A DNA stretch of 64,000 nt from Buxus sempervirens (Eukaryota; Streptophyta; Magnoliopsida; Buxales; Buxaceae), in assembly GCA_947561395.2 (NCBI GenBank), contig OX387189.1:21452329-21516328 (forward strand), given 5' to 3'. The notes beneath the pieces were generated by a model. The model did not search any database and was not told the origin of the DNA. It saw nothing but the letters and a program-made list of their open reading frames with translations. The position numbers were made by a program, and so were the translations under genes. How positions within the stretch are numbered: position 1 is the stretch's first letter; each line of letters opens with the position of its first letter. Of this stretch, positions 35,061 through 45,857 are shown piece after piece.

Positions 35061-36647
35061 TCAAGGACAATACAGTTTGACTGCATCTGCATTTATCGGC
35101 TCAGGAAAAATAGTTCCGTCCATCTCTTGTAGGATTAGTGCTCCTCTGGACAGAACTTTGTGCACTATGAAAGGTCCTTCATAGTTTGGCTTGAATTTCC
35201 CTCTATTATCTTCTTGGTGGGGGAATATCTTTTTCATAACAATGTTGCCCACCTTGAAGTGTCGTGGTATTACTTTTTTGTTATAAGTCCGAGCTGCTCT
35301 CTGCTGATAGAGTTGCCTGTGGCACAAAGCCTTAATCCTTTTCTCATCAAGCAACTGCAACTGGTTAAACCTTGATTCTTCCCATTCAATGTCATCAACC
35401 TCTGCTTCCTTCAGGATTCTGAGCGAAGGGATCTGCACTTCTATGGGAAGGACTGTCTCCATTCCATATACAAGAGAGAAAGGAGTTGCTCCGGTTGAGA
35501 CCCTGATTGAGGTTCGGTATGCATGCAAAGCATATGGCAGCTTCTCATGCCAGTCTCTGTAGGTGACTACCATCTTTTCCAATATCTTCTTCAAATTTTT
35601 GTTGGCAGCCTCTACCGCTCCATTCATCTTGGGTCTGTATGCTGTGGAATTTAGATGTCTAATTTTCAACTCGCCACACATCTTGTCCATGTCCTTGTTA
35701 TTCAGATTCTTGGCATTGTCTATGATCAGTGCTTCAGGCACACCGTATCGACAGACAATATTATTTCTGATGAATTTCAGTACATGGGACCCTTTGACCT
35801 CTGTAAAGGACATGGCCTCTACCCACTTGGTAAAATAATCTATTGCAACCAAGATAAATCGATGCCCATTTGATGCCTTCGGGTGGATCTCTCCAATCAT
35901 ATCAATTCCCCAGATGGCGAAGGGCCAAGGAGAAGTCATTGAGTACAAAGTGTTGGGCGGTGCATGAATGTTGTCAGCATAGACTTGGCATAACCGGCAT
36001 TTCCTTACATGGATATGGCAATCATGTTCCATAGTCAACCAGTAGTAGCCCATTCTCAAGATTTTTCTGGCTAGCATGTGCCCGCTCATATGTGCGCCAC
36101 ATTGTCCCCCATGGACTTCATCAACTAGCTGTTGTGCCTCTTCTTCTGTTACACATAGCAGCAGTGAATCATTGTAGGATTTCTTGTATAGCCTGTCTCC
36201 ACTGAGGAAGAACCGTCCTACCAGTTTCTGAATCGTGCGCTTTTCAGATGCTGTGGCATTCTCTGGCAAAGTCCTGTTTCTCAGGTACCTCATTATGTCT
36301 GTATACCAAGGTTCCCCTTGTGGTGTGCTCTTCTCAACACGAAAGCAATAGACAGGAGAACGCCGCACTTCTATCTCCAACGGTTGTACCCAAGTGTCAT
36401 CAGTGATAGTTGCCATAGATGCCAACGTTGCTAAGGCATCAGCGAACTGATTCCTGTCTCGTGGCATATAATCAAATGTCACGTTTTTGAATTGTTCTTC
36501 CAGTTCCTTAATCAGTTCCTGATATGGCACCAACTTTAGATCCTTAGTCTTCCAATCCCCCATTACTTGGTAGATGATTAGACAGGAATCACCATAGACT
36601 TTCAACTCTTGAATATTCATTTCGATTGCGGCTCGCAAGCCTAACAC
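35061..36647 (-). pseudogene. pol: Element B pol, distal part: second (archaeal-type) RNase H and integrase
   Basis: It continues the frame of the upstream part after a TAA at 36660-36662 that falls in the conserved NNMAxYEA motif of the second RNase H. It opens with LGLRAAIE, VYGDSCLIIYQV and DRNQFADALATLASM. Integrase follows: an HHCC finger (HGGQCGAHMSGHMLARK...CRLCQ), catalytic Asp in WGIDMIG, Asp in LIIDNAKNLNN and Glu in NGAVEAANKNLKK, then the C-terminal GPFIVHKVL module. The dual RNase H is diagnostic of the Tat lineage. No chromodomain is present, as expected for Tat. The order fits a standard Ty3/gypsy pol. Confidence 0.92.
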
Positions 36648-36659
36648 ACATGCTTCGTA

Positions 36660-39086
36660 TTATGCCATGTTGTTAGTGCAATCGAACAAGAGTTTTGCTG
36701 CTATTGGATGATGGACTCCTTCTGGGGAAATGATTACTGCTCCAATCCCTTTCCCATTGATGTTGACGGCCCCATCAAAGAACATTTGCCATCCGGTTTC
36801 CTTTTCTACTAATTCGGCATACATAATTTCATCATCCGGCAACCCGGTAAGAAGTGGTTGATAGTCGGGCACGGGGTGTTCTGCCAAGTGATCTGCTACT
36901 GCCTGTCCCTTTATTGCCTTTCTCGTGGTGTAGACAATGTCATACTGTGATAAGATAACCTGCCACTTGGCTATCCTTCCAGTGGAGATTGGCTTTTCAA
37001 AAATGTACTTCAAGGGATCTGCATCTGAGATCAAAAAGACAGTATGACTGAGAAGATAGTGCCGGAGCTTCTGAGCTGCCCATACCAACGCGCCACAGGT
37101 CTTCTCAAGCAACGTGTATCTTACTTCATAATTGGTAAATTTCTTGCTCAGATAATAAATTGCTTGCTCCTTTCTTCTTGTATCATCATGCTGCCCCAGG
37201 ACGCATCCGGCTGCCGTTTCTGTGACTGACAGGTACATGATTAAAGGTCGTCCTGGTACAGGGGGGACCAAAGTCGGCGGGCTCATCAAATAGGCCTTGA
37301 TTTTGTCAAATGCTTCTTGGCAATCTTCATTCCAGATCACGGGGTTATCCTTTTTTAGCAATTTGAATATTGGTTCGCACACGGGAGTCATCTGTGCTAT
37401 GAACCGGCTGATGTACTGTAATCTGCCAAGGAAACCTCTTACTTCTTTCTCTGTGGATGGGGGAGGCATCTTCAGAATTGCCTTTACTTTGACAGGATCA
37501 ATCTCAATTCCTTGTTTTCCAACAATGAATCCGAGCAGCTTCCCTGAAGTAACTCTGAACACACACTTATTCGGGTTCAGCCTGAGCTTGCATTCCCTGA
37601 GCCTGTCAAACACCGTTCCAAGGTTCACCAAATGACTTTCCTCTTCTTTTGATTTTGCAATCATGTCATCCACGTATACTTCCATCTCCTTGTGCATCAG
37701 ATCATGGAAGAGCAAAGTCATCGCCCTTTGGTATGTAGCGCCTGCATTCTTCAAGCCAAAGGGCATCACCTTGTAACAGTATGTGCCCCAGTGTGTAATA
37801 AATGAAGTCTTCTCCATGTCTTCAGGTGCCATCCTGATTTGGTTATATCCAGAGAATCCATCCATGAAGGAGAACATGGAATGGGTTGCAGTATTGTCAA
37901 CCAATATATCAATGTGTGGCAGCGGGAAGTCATCTTTTGGGCTTGCCTTGTTCAGATCCCTGTAGTCAACACACATCCTGACCCTTCCATCTTTCTTGGG
38001 GACTGACACAATGTTTGCTAACCATTCTGGGTAATCTGTAACTTTCAAGAACCTAGCTTTTAACTGCTTGGTGACCTCTTCTTTGATCTTCAGGGCCCAT
38101 TCTGGTTTCATGCGTCTGAGCTTTTGCTTTACCGGTGTGGCCTCAGACTTTATAGGTAACCGGTGCACAACTAAATCAGTGTCTAACCCAGGCATATCCT
38201 CATATGACCATGCAAACACATCAGTGTAAGATTTTAGAAAATCAGTTATCTGTGTTTTCTGTAATAATGTCAGCTTTTTACCAACTTGAAGAATCCTTGG
38301 TTGTGCTGTGTCACTTATGTTGATAGGTTCAGTTTCCTCAATGTTAGCCTGGAGACCTTTTTCATGTCTGTCCAAGGCAAATTGGATTTCAGGTGGGGTC
38401 TCCCATGATTCATCATTATCCTCAGGTTCAAAAAGATCACTGGGGATAATTTCTGAATCATCGGGTTGTGATGAGTAAGCATCGTTAGCTGATTCATGCT
38501 CGACACTTTGGATTTCTTTTTGTTCTTTTTGACCTTTTTGTTTTTGTTTGATTTTGGCAGCCTGATTATCTATCTCGTGCTCCGAATTTTTCGGGTGTGC
38601 GTCGAGATTGATACTAAGGTTGCGATTTTGAGTTTGCTTACTTGCAGAATTATTCACAGAAGCAGAAAAATAATCAAAAGACTTCACGCATTTATTAAAA
38701 AGTGCAGCAATATCTACAGGGGGAATTTCAGAAGTGGAAGAAACTCCCTGTGGTAGTTCGGCTTTGCGAGTGGCAAGTGGCGTCGAACTCCAGTTCTGTA
38801 ATGCGTGCTTGTCTTTGGTTACAGCGGTCACCGCATTTACCTTCCCAGTCTGTATCATGCTGATGCTGCTGTCAGAGGAGATGCAGATGGGGTCATCAAC
38901 TGTGCCTTTCTTCGGTTGATTCTGACTTGAATCTTCTGATGATATACTGATCCATACCCCGCCGCGGATGACAGTCCCTGGTACCCGGATAGTAACTTCG
39001 TTGGGTGGTTCCACCTTAGGCAATGCCTTGGTTACAGGTTTTCCTGATGATTCATCCCTCGTGCTGGAAGAATGTTCATCAGGGGC
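36660..39086 (-). pseudogene. pol: Element B pol, proximal part: reverse transcriptase and first RNase H
   Basis: The frame is open from just after a TAG at 39087-39089 to the TAA at 36660. The first 270 or so residues are a low-complexity linker. RT follows, with KKDGRVRMCVDYRDLNKASPK, MPFGLKNAGATYQR, the YVDD catalytic box and LGFIVGKQGIEIDP. The gypsy-type RNase H has LSKKFTNYEVRYTLLEKTC and GQAVADHLAEHP. The first half of the second RNase H begins with FFDGAVNINGKGIGAVI. In-frame TAGs at 39087, 39273 and 39297 separate this part from the protease. I found no clear intron there, although pea Ogre is reported to splice between protease and RT. Confidence 0.9.
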
Positions 39087-39296
39087 CTAGTTACCATAAG
39101 TTTCATGATAAGCCAGCTCAGTGGGCAGTCCCAGTACTTGGGGCATATTCTGGAACATCTGACCCAGACCATCCCTGGTACTTGGGTGTATAACGCAGAT
39201 AGGAGGTGGGGGAGACCTTTGCCTTGGAGTGGGTTCTCCTGAACTATTCTGGCTTTCCATCATGTAGATGTACTAAGCCGGTTCATCTTCTTCAGC

Positions 39297-41042
39297 CTAA
39301 GTTGGTGGTGCCTCAACATCATTTGATGGATAGGCAAATGCTTCTTCCGGGATAGCTGGTTTTTTAGTGTCAACTGACAGCCAAGAGAATAGAGCAGACA
39401 GTTCTTCCATCATCCCACTGAGAGCTTCTGAGTTCTCTTCTGTAACTGTCTCCTGGGGCAAGGGAGGTTCATCCCATAACCTTTGCAGATAATTAGCTTC
39501 TGCTTGCTCAACTGGATCATTGAACTCATCGCCCCATCCCTGGGGGACTATGTTCTGAATGGCTTGTGCAGCTTCCCTCTCCATATTGGCAAAGTGATGG
39601 TATAACTGGCCCTGTACACAAATGGGCCAGTGTGGGTCTCTTCCTTCTGCTCGTGCCCTCTTCCGTTCAGCTTTCCTGCAAAATAACCTGGCATAGTCTT
39701 CAGGTTCAGGAACAAACCCCAATCCAAAGCCCACAGATTTGTCACATGGCTGGATTGCAGACTTGATGCCTTGCTTGTATTTGCCCAATCCCTTTCCTAC
39801 TCGGAGGCCCCAGTCGGCGCATTCAGCAGCACCGAACATGCTTTTTCTTTTCCTTCTGCGGGACAAGTCTGATTGCAGAGGGGTAGGAATGCTGTTTATC
39901 TGCACCATTTCAATGGCTTGGAAGTTCAAGGAAGTGGGCAGCTCATAATCAATCACGGGTACCCCTCCTTGTTCAAATTCTCGGTGATTTTCTGCATGTA
40001 CCGTGATCAATTGATTTCCCGAAATAAATCGGATCATTCGATGTAAGGTGGACGGGACTGCCCCTGCTTGATGTAGCCAAGGTCTTCCAATCAGCAAATT
40101 AAAGGAGGCATTGATGTCCATCAACTCAAAGGTAATGAAGAAGGCCCTTTCAGCGATTATAACTTCCAGATTAACTTCCCCCAGGGAATCCTTCTTGGCA
40201 TTGTCAAACCCGCGGACATTGTTGGAGCTAGGTTTGATCAACTCAGCGTTCAGCTGCAAACTGTGGAAGGTCCTGACTGGGCAGATATTCAGAGCTGACC
40301 CGTTATCGATCATGACCCGTCTCACCATTAAGTCGGAGCATCTTACAGTGATAAACAGAGGCTCTGTATGGTTATAACCTTCAGGGGGCAAGTCTGCTGA
40401 GGAAAAGGATATTGCTTCTGGCGTAGCAATTATAGACATTACTGTCTCCAGCTGTTCAGGGCTGATGTCATCAGGCACATGAGTATCACCCAGTATTTTC
40501 ATAAGTACATCCTTATGTTTGTCTGAATCCAATAAGAGACGCATAATGGATATCTGGGCAGGTGTCTTATTCAACTGCTGCACTAGGTCATACTCCGGAG
40601 TGAAGGCACTATAGTGGAGTTTTTCAATCTCTTCTTCTGGGGCCTTCCCTTTCTTTTTATGGGTCTGTGGTAGTTCAGTAGCCACATCCTTCCCTTTCTC
40701 TTTCCTTGTTCTTTCTTCATTAGTTTCTTCCTCTGGTGCAGGTGGAGGATTAGGGTTGATATATCGACCAGAACGAGTGATCCGATCGACTTCTCTTTCT
40801 GTGGATGTGATGGTAGAATCATGGTACATGGGTAGGAATTGGTAAGGTGGAGGCACAGCGGAGTAGGTTGGGTTAAGGTGAAGATGGTGTAAGTTGAGGG
40901 TGGGTGGTTCCAGTAGGAAGTCCACGGGTTCATTGAATGGGTTCATCATGTCGAAGATGTTTAGTGGGGGTGAGTTTGGGACAGGTGGAGGATAGAAAGG
41001 TTCTGGTTCGGGAAAGTTAAAATGCACCAGAGGGAACCCCAT
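39297..41042 (-). CDS. pro: Element B protease and Gag-Pro linker region
   Basis: 581 codons in the same frame as gag, 42 bases after the gag TAG. The active site is IDNGSALNICPV, with Asp-Asn-Gly where retropepsins usually have Asp-Thr/Ser-Gly, a variant typical of Tat elements. The LLIGRPWLHQAGAVPSTLH segment marks the end of the domain. The conserved YDLVQQLNKTPAQISIMRLLLDS segment upstream is matched in element E. A G-patch-like segment (GLRVGKGLGKYKQGI) follows the protease. The frame ends at TAG 39297-39299; coding-like sequence continues beyond. Confidence 0.85.
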   Translation of the reverse strand: MGFPLVHFNFPEPEPFYPPPVPNSPPLNIFDMMNPFNEPVDFLLEPPTLNLHHLHLNPTYSAVPPPYQFLPMYHDSTITSTEREVDRITRSGRYINPNPPPAPEEETNEERTRKEKGKDVATELPQTHKKKGKAPEEEIEKLHYSAFTPEYDLVQQLNKTPAQISIMRLLLDSDKHKDVLMKILGDTHVPDDISPEQLETVMSIIATPEAISFSSADLPPEGYNHTEPLFITVRCSDLMVRRVMIDNGSALNICPVRTFHSLQLNAELIKPSSNNVRGFDNAKKDSLGEVNLEVIIAERAFFITFELMDINASFNLLIGRPWLHQAGAVPSTLHRMIRFISGNQLITVHAENHREFEQGGVPVIDYELPTSLNFQAIEMVQINSIPTPLQSDLSRRRKRKSMFGAAECADWGLRVGKGLGKYKQGIKSAIQPCDKSVGFGLGFVPEPEDYARLFCRKAERKRARAEGRDPHWPICVQGQLYHHFANMEREAAQAIQNIVPQGWGDEFNDPVEQAEANYLQRLWDEPPLPQETVTEENSEALSGMMEELSALFSWLSVDTKKPAIPEEAFAYPSNDVEAPPT

Positions 41043-41081
41043 GAAGGTTTCTTCCTCCTCCTCTTCATTAATGACATGTAT

Positions 41082-42692
41082 CTATTGACAGATTGTCCTT
41101 TCTTGGAGATGAATCTTGACAACTTGCCCCGGTCGTCCAATTAGTAGGGACGGGTCAACCTGTAGTTCACTGCCTTGATCACTGATGATCTGGTGTACTG
41201 TTCCGCTGCCAGAAGCCTTATTATGGTCTGGGAGGGGGTTAGTGGTTGTACCAGTAGGAGGAGTAGGTGCTGCTGGTGCTGGGGGATCTACAGAGATCTT
41301 CTTACTGTCTATCAGATCCTGTATGTCATGCCTCAAGTCCCAGCATCGATTAGTGGAATGCCCGGGAGCTCCAGAATGATACTCGCATCTCTCTGCTGTA
41401 TTATAACTTCGTGAGTTAATCATTCTGGGGTTAGGAGGCTTGATTTGAAGGTACCCCTTCTTCAGCAGTGTAGCCAATAGTTCTGCAGGTGCATAAGGCA
41501 GTGGGGTAAAAACCCTCTTCATTCTTGCCTCTGCCTCTTCTCTGGTTCTCCTCATGGATTGCCCCTGGCCTTCAGGCCTTTGAGAGATATGGTAAGGCTG
41601 TGTTGGCTGTACATAATTAACAGCCTGGGTTTCCTGCCTCCTAGGCTCTTGCCCCTGATTTCTGTTACTCTGTCCTGCCGCAGCCCTTCTCTGTGTAGGG
41701 CCTTGACCACTACCATCTATCTTTCCAGCCCTGACCGCATCTTCAATTCTGTCTGCCGTCAGAATCAAGTCATTGAAATTGGAAGTACTCTGTCCCAGTA
41801 GCAGGGAAAAGAATGGCTGTCCAAGTGATGCAATGAACAAGGAGGTCATCTCTTGTTCAAGTAGTGGGGGTTGGACTAGGGTCGCCAATTCTTTCCATCT
41901 CTTGGCATATTCTCTAACCGACTCCTGATTTTTCTTTGTTAGCCTCTGCAGCTCTGCCCTAGTTTGCACAATCTGACTGTTCAAACGATACTGCTGAATG
42001 AATGCCGCGGCCAAATCATTCCAAGTCTTAATCTTGGTTTTGTCCAGACTCAAAAACCAAGTGTATGCTGCTCCTGTCAGCGACCTCTGAAAGAACTGTA
42101 TCATAATTTTCTCATCTTTAGCATATTGACACATATCTCCAGAGTATGACCTGAGGTGGTTTAATGGGCATCCGGTGCCATCAAACTGATGCAAGTCAGG
42201 GCACTTGAATTTTGGTGGAAGTTGAACATCAGAGAAGAAGCAGAGGCTGTCTAAAGTAGCCTCCATGGGGACCGCACTGGGTCGTAGGCTTTTCAGTTCT
42301 TCACGCAGAGCATCTACTTCTGCCTTATTTGCTGCCATCTTTTCTTCAAACTGGACCTGCTGAGTCCTGTACCAGTCTTCCTCTTCTTGCCCCAGTTGGG
42401 CAGGCGCTATAATCTGTGGAAGAGGGACGGCTTGCGGAGGTGGAGGTGGTACCAACGGAGCTGGGTATGCAGGGTATGGTGGTGGAGCATCCATCTACGG
42501 CGGAGCAATTGGTTGCTGCAGGGTCACTGGTGCAGCAGGGGGAGTCATTCTGAGTTCTCTCAATTCTGCCATTAACTCTTGAATAATAGTCCCCATACTG
42601 TCTATCCTCTGTTGTAGATCAGTCACCGTCTGTGCCTGGCTGGACTCTGCCTGGTCCTGTCCTGGTGAGGTCTGTTCTCTTGGTTGCTCCAT
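41082..42692 (-). pseudogene. gag: Gag of element B (one premature stop)
   Basis: ATG at 42692, 537 codons to TAG 41082-41084, with an extra TAG at 42495-42497 after codon 65 in the Pro/Gln-rich N-terminus. The gag domain includes KCPDLHQFDGTGCPLNHLRSY, ESVREYAKRWKELA and ADRIEDAVRAG. A zinc-knuckle-like CEYHSGAPGHSTNRCW is near the C terminus. The N-terminal coiled-coil-like piece is QRIDSMGTIIQELMAELREL. The terminal stop has context CAA TAG ATA, and the frame stays open into the protease, so this stop may be read through. Gag would form the virus-like particle. Confidence 0.88.
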
Positions 42693-42859
42693 CTCAAGTC
42701 TTCTTTTGGATCTTAACAGGTAAGGGCTTCGAGAAGCAATTTTGATACCTGGGAAGGGTCACCAGCGGGTATTAGTGCAACTTATATTAAAGGCATAATA
42801 CATGATCAAAGATTAATTCATTTGGATTATTTTGAAGGTGATAGAGATTCTTAAGCTTG

Positions 42860-43175
42860 ATCTATTTTAGCCGAACGGCTGGGAAAAAGAACCCGGTTTA
42901 GACTGGTCTGTTTTAACCAAATGGTTGGGAAAGAGAACCCGGTTTGGACTGGTCTGTTTTAGCCAAACGGCTGGGGGAGAGAACCCTAAGCTGATCTGTT
43001 TTAACCAAATGGTTGGGAAAGAGAACCCGGTTTAGACTGGTCTGTTTTAGCCAAACGGCTGGGAGAGAGAACCCGGTTTAGACTGATCTGTTTTAGCCAA
43101 ACGGCTGGGGGAGAGAACCCTGTTTAGACTGGTCTGTTTTAGCCAAACGGCTGGGAAAGAGAACCCGGTTTAGAA
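42860..43175 (-). repeat. 46-bp tandem repeat with switching hairpin stems, leader of element B
   Basis: Seven units with the core TTTTAGCCAAACGGCTGGG or TTTTAACCAAATGGTTGGG. Stem arms AGCC/GGCT (five units) and AACC/GGTT (two units) change together around a four-base loop AAAC or AAAT. Confidence 0.85.
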
Positions 43176-43370
43176 GGTTGGTTTGAGCTCAGTATCACAA
43201 GGTTGGACCATGTTAAGTTTCCGCAGGGGATGAGCTAAACAGCAACATCCAGGTGTACCTTAACCAATTTTCAGTTTAATCTCTGATGGTTTTAGCACCT
43301 GACTTCGGCTAGTAGTTCCCGGGCGTGTCTTAGCTAGTCGTTGGTTTAATCACCATTGACTTTGACGCCT

Positions 43371-43725
43371 CACAACGGGGAAGGCTATGCCAGGGCGATC
43401 CTTTGCAAATTTTCTGGTTTAATTACCAGTGGCTTCAGTGCCCCAAGAGTTCGGCTAGGGATACCCGAGCGTACCTTAGTCATTAGCTTAGTTGCTTGAC
43501 CTTGGTGCCACACAACGGGGTATGCTATGCCAGGACGATCCTCTGCCAATTGTCTGGTTTAATTACCAGTGGCTTCAGTGCCCCAAGAGTTCGGCTAGGG
43601 ATACCCGAGCGTACCTTAGTCGTTAGCTTAGTTGCTTGACCTTGGTGCCACACAACGGGGTATGCTATGCCAGGACGATCCTCTGCCAATTGTCTGGTTT
43701 AATTACCAGTGGCATCAGTGCCCTA
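43371..43725 (-). repeat. 140-bp tandem repeat, leader of element B
   Basis: Units start at CACAACGGGG 43371, 43511 and 43651, exactly 140 bp apart. The last two are nearly identical and the third unit is partial. Confidence 0.9.
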
Positions 43726-43779
43726 TAGGCTGACCGCGTGATCTTATAAATCAGGCGGGTGTGATCTGAGCTCAAGGGA

Positions 43780-44275
43780 TTGGGTGTTCTTTATTCAGAA
43801 CCCCGGGGTTTTAAGACTTAAACTTGAAACTTGAAAGTTTGAGAATTGATAAGGATGGGGTGTTCTTTACTCAGAATCCCCTGGATTTTAAAGATTCTTT
43901 TGGTAAGTTCTTTATTCAGATTGCCTGAAAGTTTTGGAGTTGGTAAAGAAAATGGGGTGTTCTTTATTTAGATCCCTTTAGTTTAAAGATTCAAACAATT
44001 TGGCGAGTTCTTTACTCAGATCGCCTTTTGAATTGGGTGTTCTTTATTCAGAACCCTTTGCTTTTAAAGATTTAAACAATTTGGTGAGTTCTTTACTCAG
44101 ATCGCCTGAAAATTTTGAATTGGGTGTTCTTTATTCAGAACCCTTTGCTTAAATTTGAAATTGTTAATTTCTAAATATTTGGAAATTGGGTAGGAATTGG
44201 GTGTTCTTTATTCAGAACCCTGGGCTTAAAGAAAAAATTTTGGCGAGTTCCTTATTCAGATCGCCTAAATGGATT
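43780..44275 (-). repeat. Hairpin repeats of two alternating types, leader of element B
   Basis: About ten units around TTCTTTAYTCAGA. One class is flanked by GGGT and ACCC, the other by GGCGA and TCGCC (once GGTGA with TCGCC). The arms match within a class, giving two kinds of hairpin sharing a similar loop. Confidence 0.75.
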
Positions 44276-44423
44276 GGGGCCAGATTGCTTGAAAAAGGAA
44301 TTGGGGGGGAATGTCTTAATTGACTTTATTAAATTTATCACCAAATTCTTCATGGAAAAAGAAGTACAATGCCAAAATTCAGAGCAAGCAATTACATGAT
44401 TAAAAAACAAACAAACCCAGAGT

Positions 44424-45857
44424 CTAGCTAGGTTGGTCATCATCAAAATGAGAGGACACGTCTCGCCTTTTCAAGGCACGCAGAAGTTTATTCCGCAGAC
44501 GTCGGTCCTCTTTTGCTCGTCTGCGCATGGTGTCAAGCTGCTGTTGAAGGGCCTCATTGGCCTGCTTGTTTTTACGCTCAGAATCCACGTATGCACGGTG
44601 GATCCGAGAATGAGATTCTCGCAGTTCGGCCACCCTATCCCTGTATGTGTCAGGGGGCGGAACTGGGATATCGTCAGAGGTGACGATATGGAGAGGAGGT
44701 GGGCTGTCTAGGCCAGTTTCTCAAGCAATCCATTGTTCGTAATTACGAACATCGGATGCAGTGAAAATGTCCTCTTGGAGTATGTGCACGTGTTGCCATT
44801 CCTTCATCAATTTTTTCTTCAATTCCCATGTAAGTGGGCCAGTTAATCCTTCCGCCTCATCCTTGATCGGTATTCCCTGAGACTTCCCAAACTGTCTCAG
44901 AATTCGAACCGGATAGTATGGCATGGCATGGGTCAAGCCTATCAAGGCTAGGCAATGTCTTTTCCTAAAAGCTATGACGGGGGTATATGTCTGGTCAAAT
45001 GTGCCTCCCCATCTTATATCAGTTTCTCCTTTCAACTGGAGAAAGTGGTCAAACCAGTCCTCTCTGGAGGGTAAGTCAGGTCTAATTTCTCTTCGGGCCA
45101 TCAATGTGACATTTTCACGGACGTACCCATAACGTGGGCTGACAGGTTCAGCAACCATCAGGTGATCTTGGAGCCAAATGTGTAGGAGAGGAGCGCACCC
45201 CTGAAACCTCCTAGTTCCGTTCTTGGTCATGGTCAAGGCATGATATAGCTGAGCAAGGATCAGTGGTGCAATTCGGAATTTCACTTGGAGTTGGTCTACA
45301 ATTTCCATGAGGGCCAAATTAATGGTGTCTCCCCCAGTAGGAAAGAAGAGCTGTGACAGAACCACGAGGGTGAAGGTGTCCCACCAAACACGGGGTCTTT
45401 CCTGCTTTTTATCCCTTATTTTTTCAGCGAGGAAGGTTTTAGAGACTCTCGTGAATGCTTGGTCACCTCCTAAGGTCTGGAATTCTCCTCTGGGTAGGCC
45501 AAAGAAAGTACAAGCTTCATTCTTGTAGCTATCTTTGAGACTTGGCCTAGCTGGTTCACCATGGTCACGAAATCGGAGGAGTAACTCAAATTCCTCAATT
45601 GTGGGTGTCAACTCATTAGTTCCAAACCTAAAGAGTGAAAGTTGGGGATCCCAGAAAGGTAAGGCCGCCTGAATTATGTCCCAATTAATGGGCACATTTA
45701 ACAGGGACAGAGTTTGTCCCATGTGGTATTTCTGTTCCCACTGAATTTGCTCATCTCCTTGCAATTGCCTTGTCCAAGAACGGATCCAAAGGGTATCCAA
45801 GGCACACTTCTCTATCCTAGGGAAGCGAACTCTCTCAGTCGAAGATGAAGATGCCAT
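44424..45857 (-). pseudogene. ORF1 of element B, DUF7745-type protein (one in-frame stop)
   Basis: The chosen start is MASSSS at 45857, by analogy with gene D which starts MASLAPFSS; an upstream in-frame Met exists at 45905. The domain includes MGQTLSLLNVPINWDIIQAAL, LTPTIEEFELLL, VVLSQLFFPTGGDTINLAL, APLILAQLYHAL and CAPLLHIWLQDHL. It is interrupted by TGA at 44721-44723, beyond which the same frame encodes a charged coiled-coil tail (QQQLDTMRRRAKEDRRLRN) to 44424. Ogre elements carry such an extra ORF between the 5' LTR and gag. Its role is unknown. No intron is present, unlike the antisense homologue gene D. Confidence 0.85.

Noticed and set aside
39087-39299. Spliced intron between protease and RT of element B
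   Set aside because: Known from some Ogre elements, but here the stretch stays coding-like in the same frame apart from three TAGs, and I found no convincing donor and acceptor pair.
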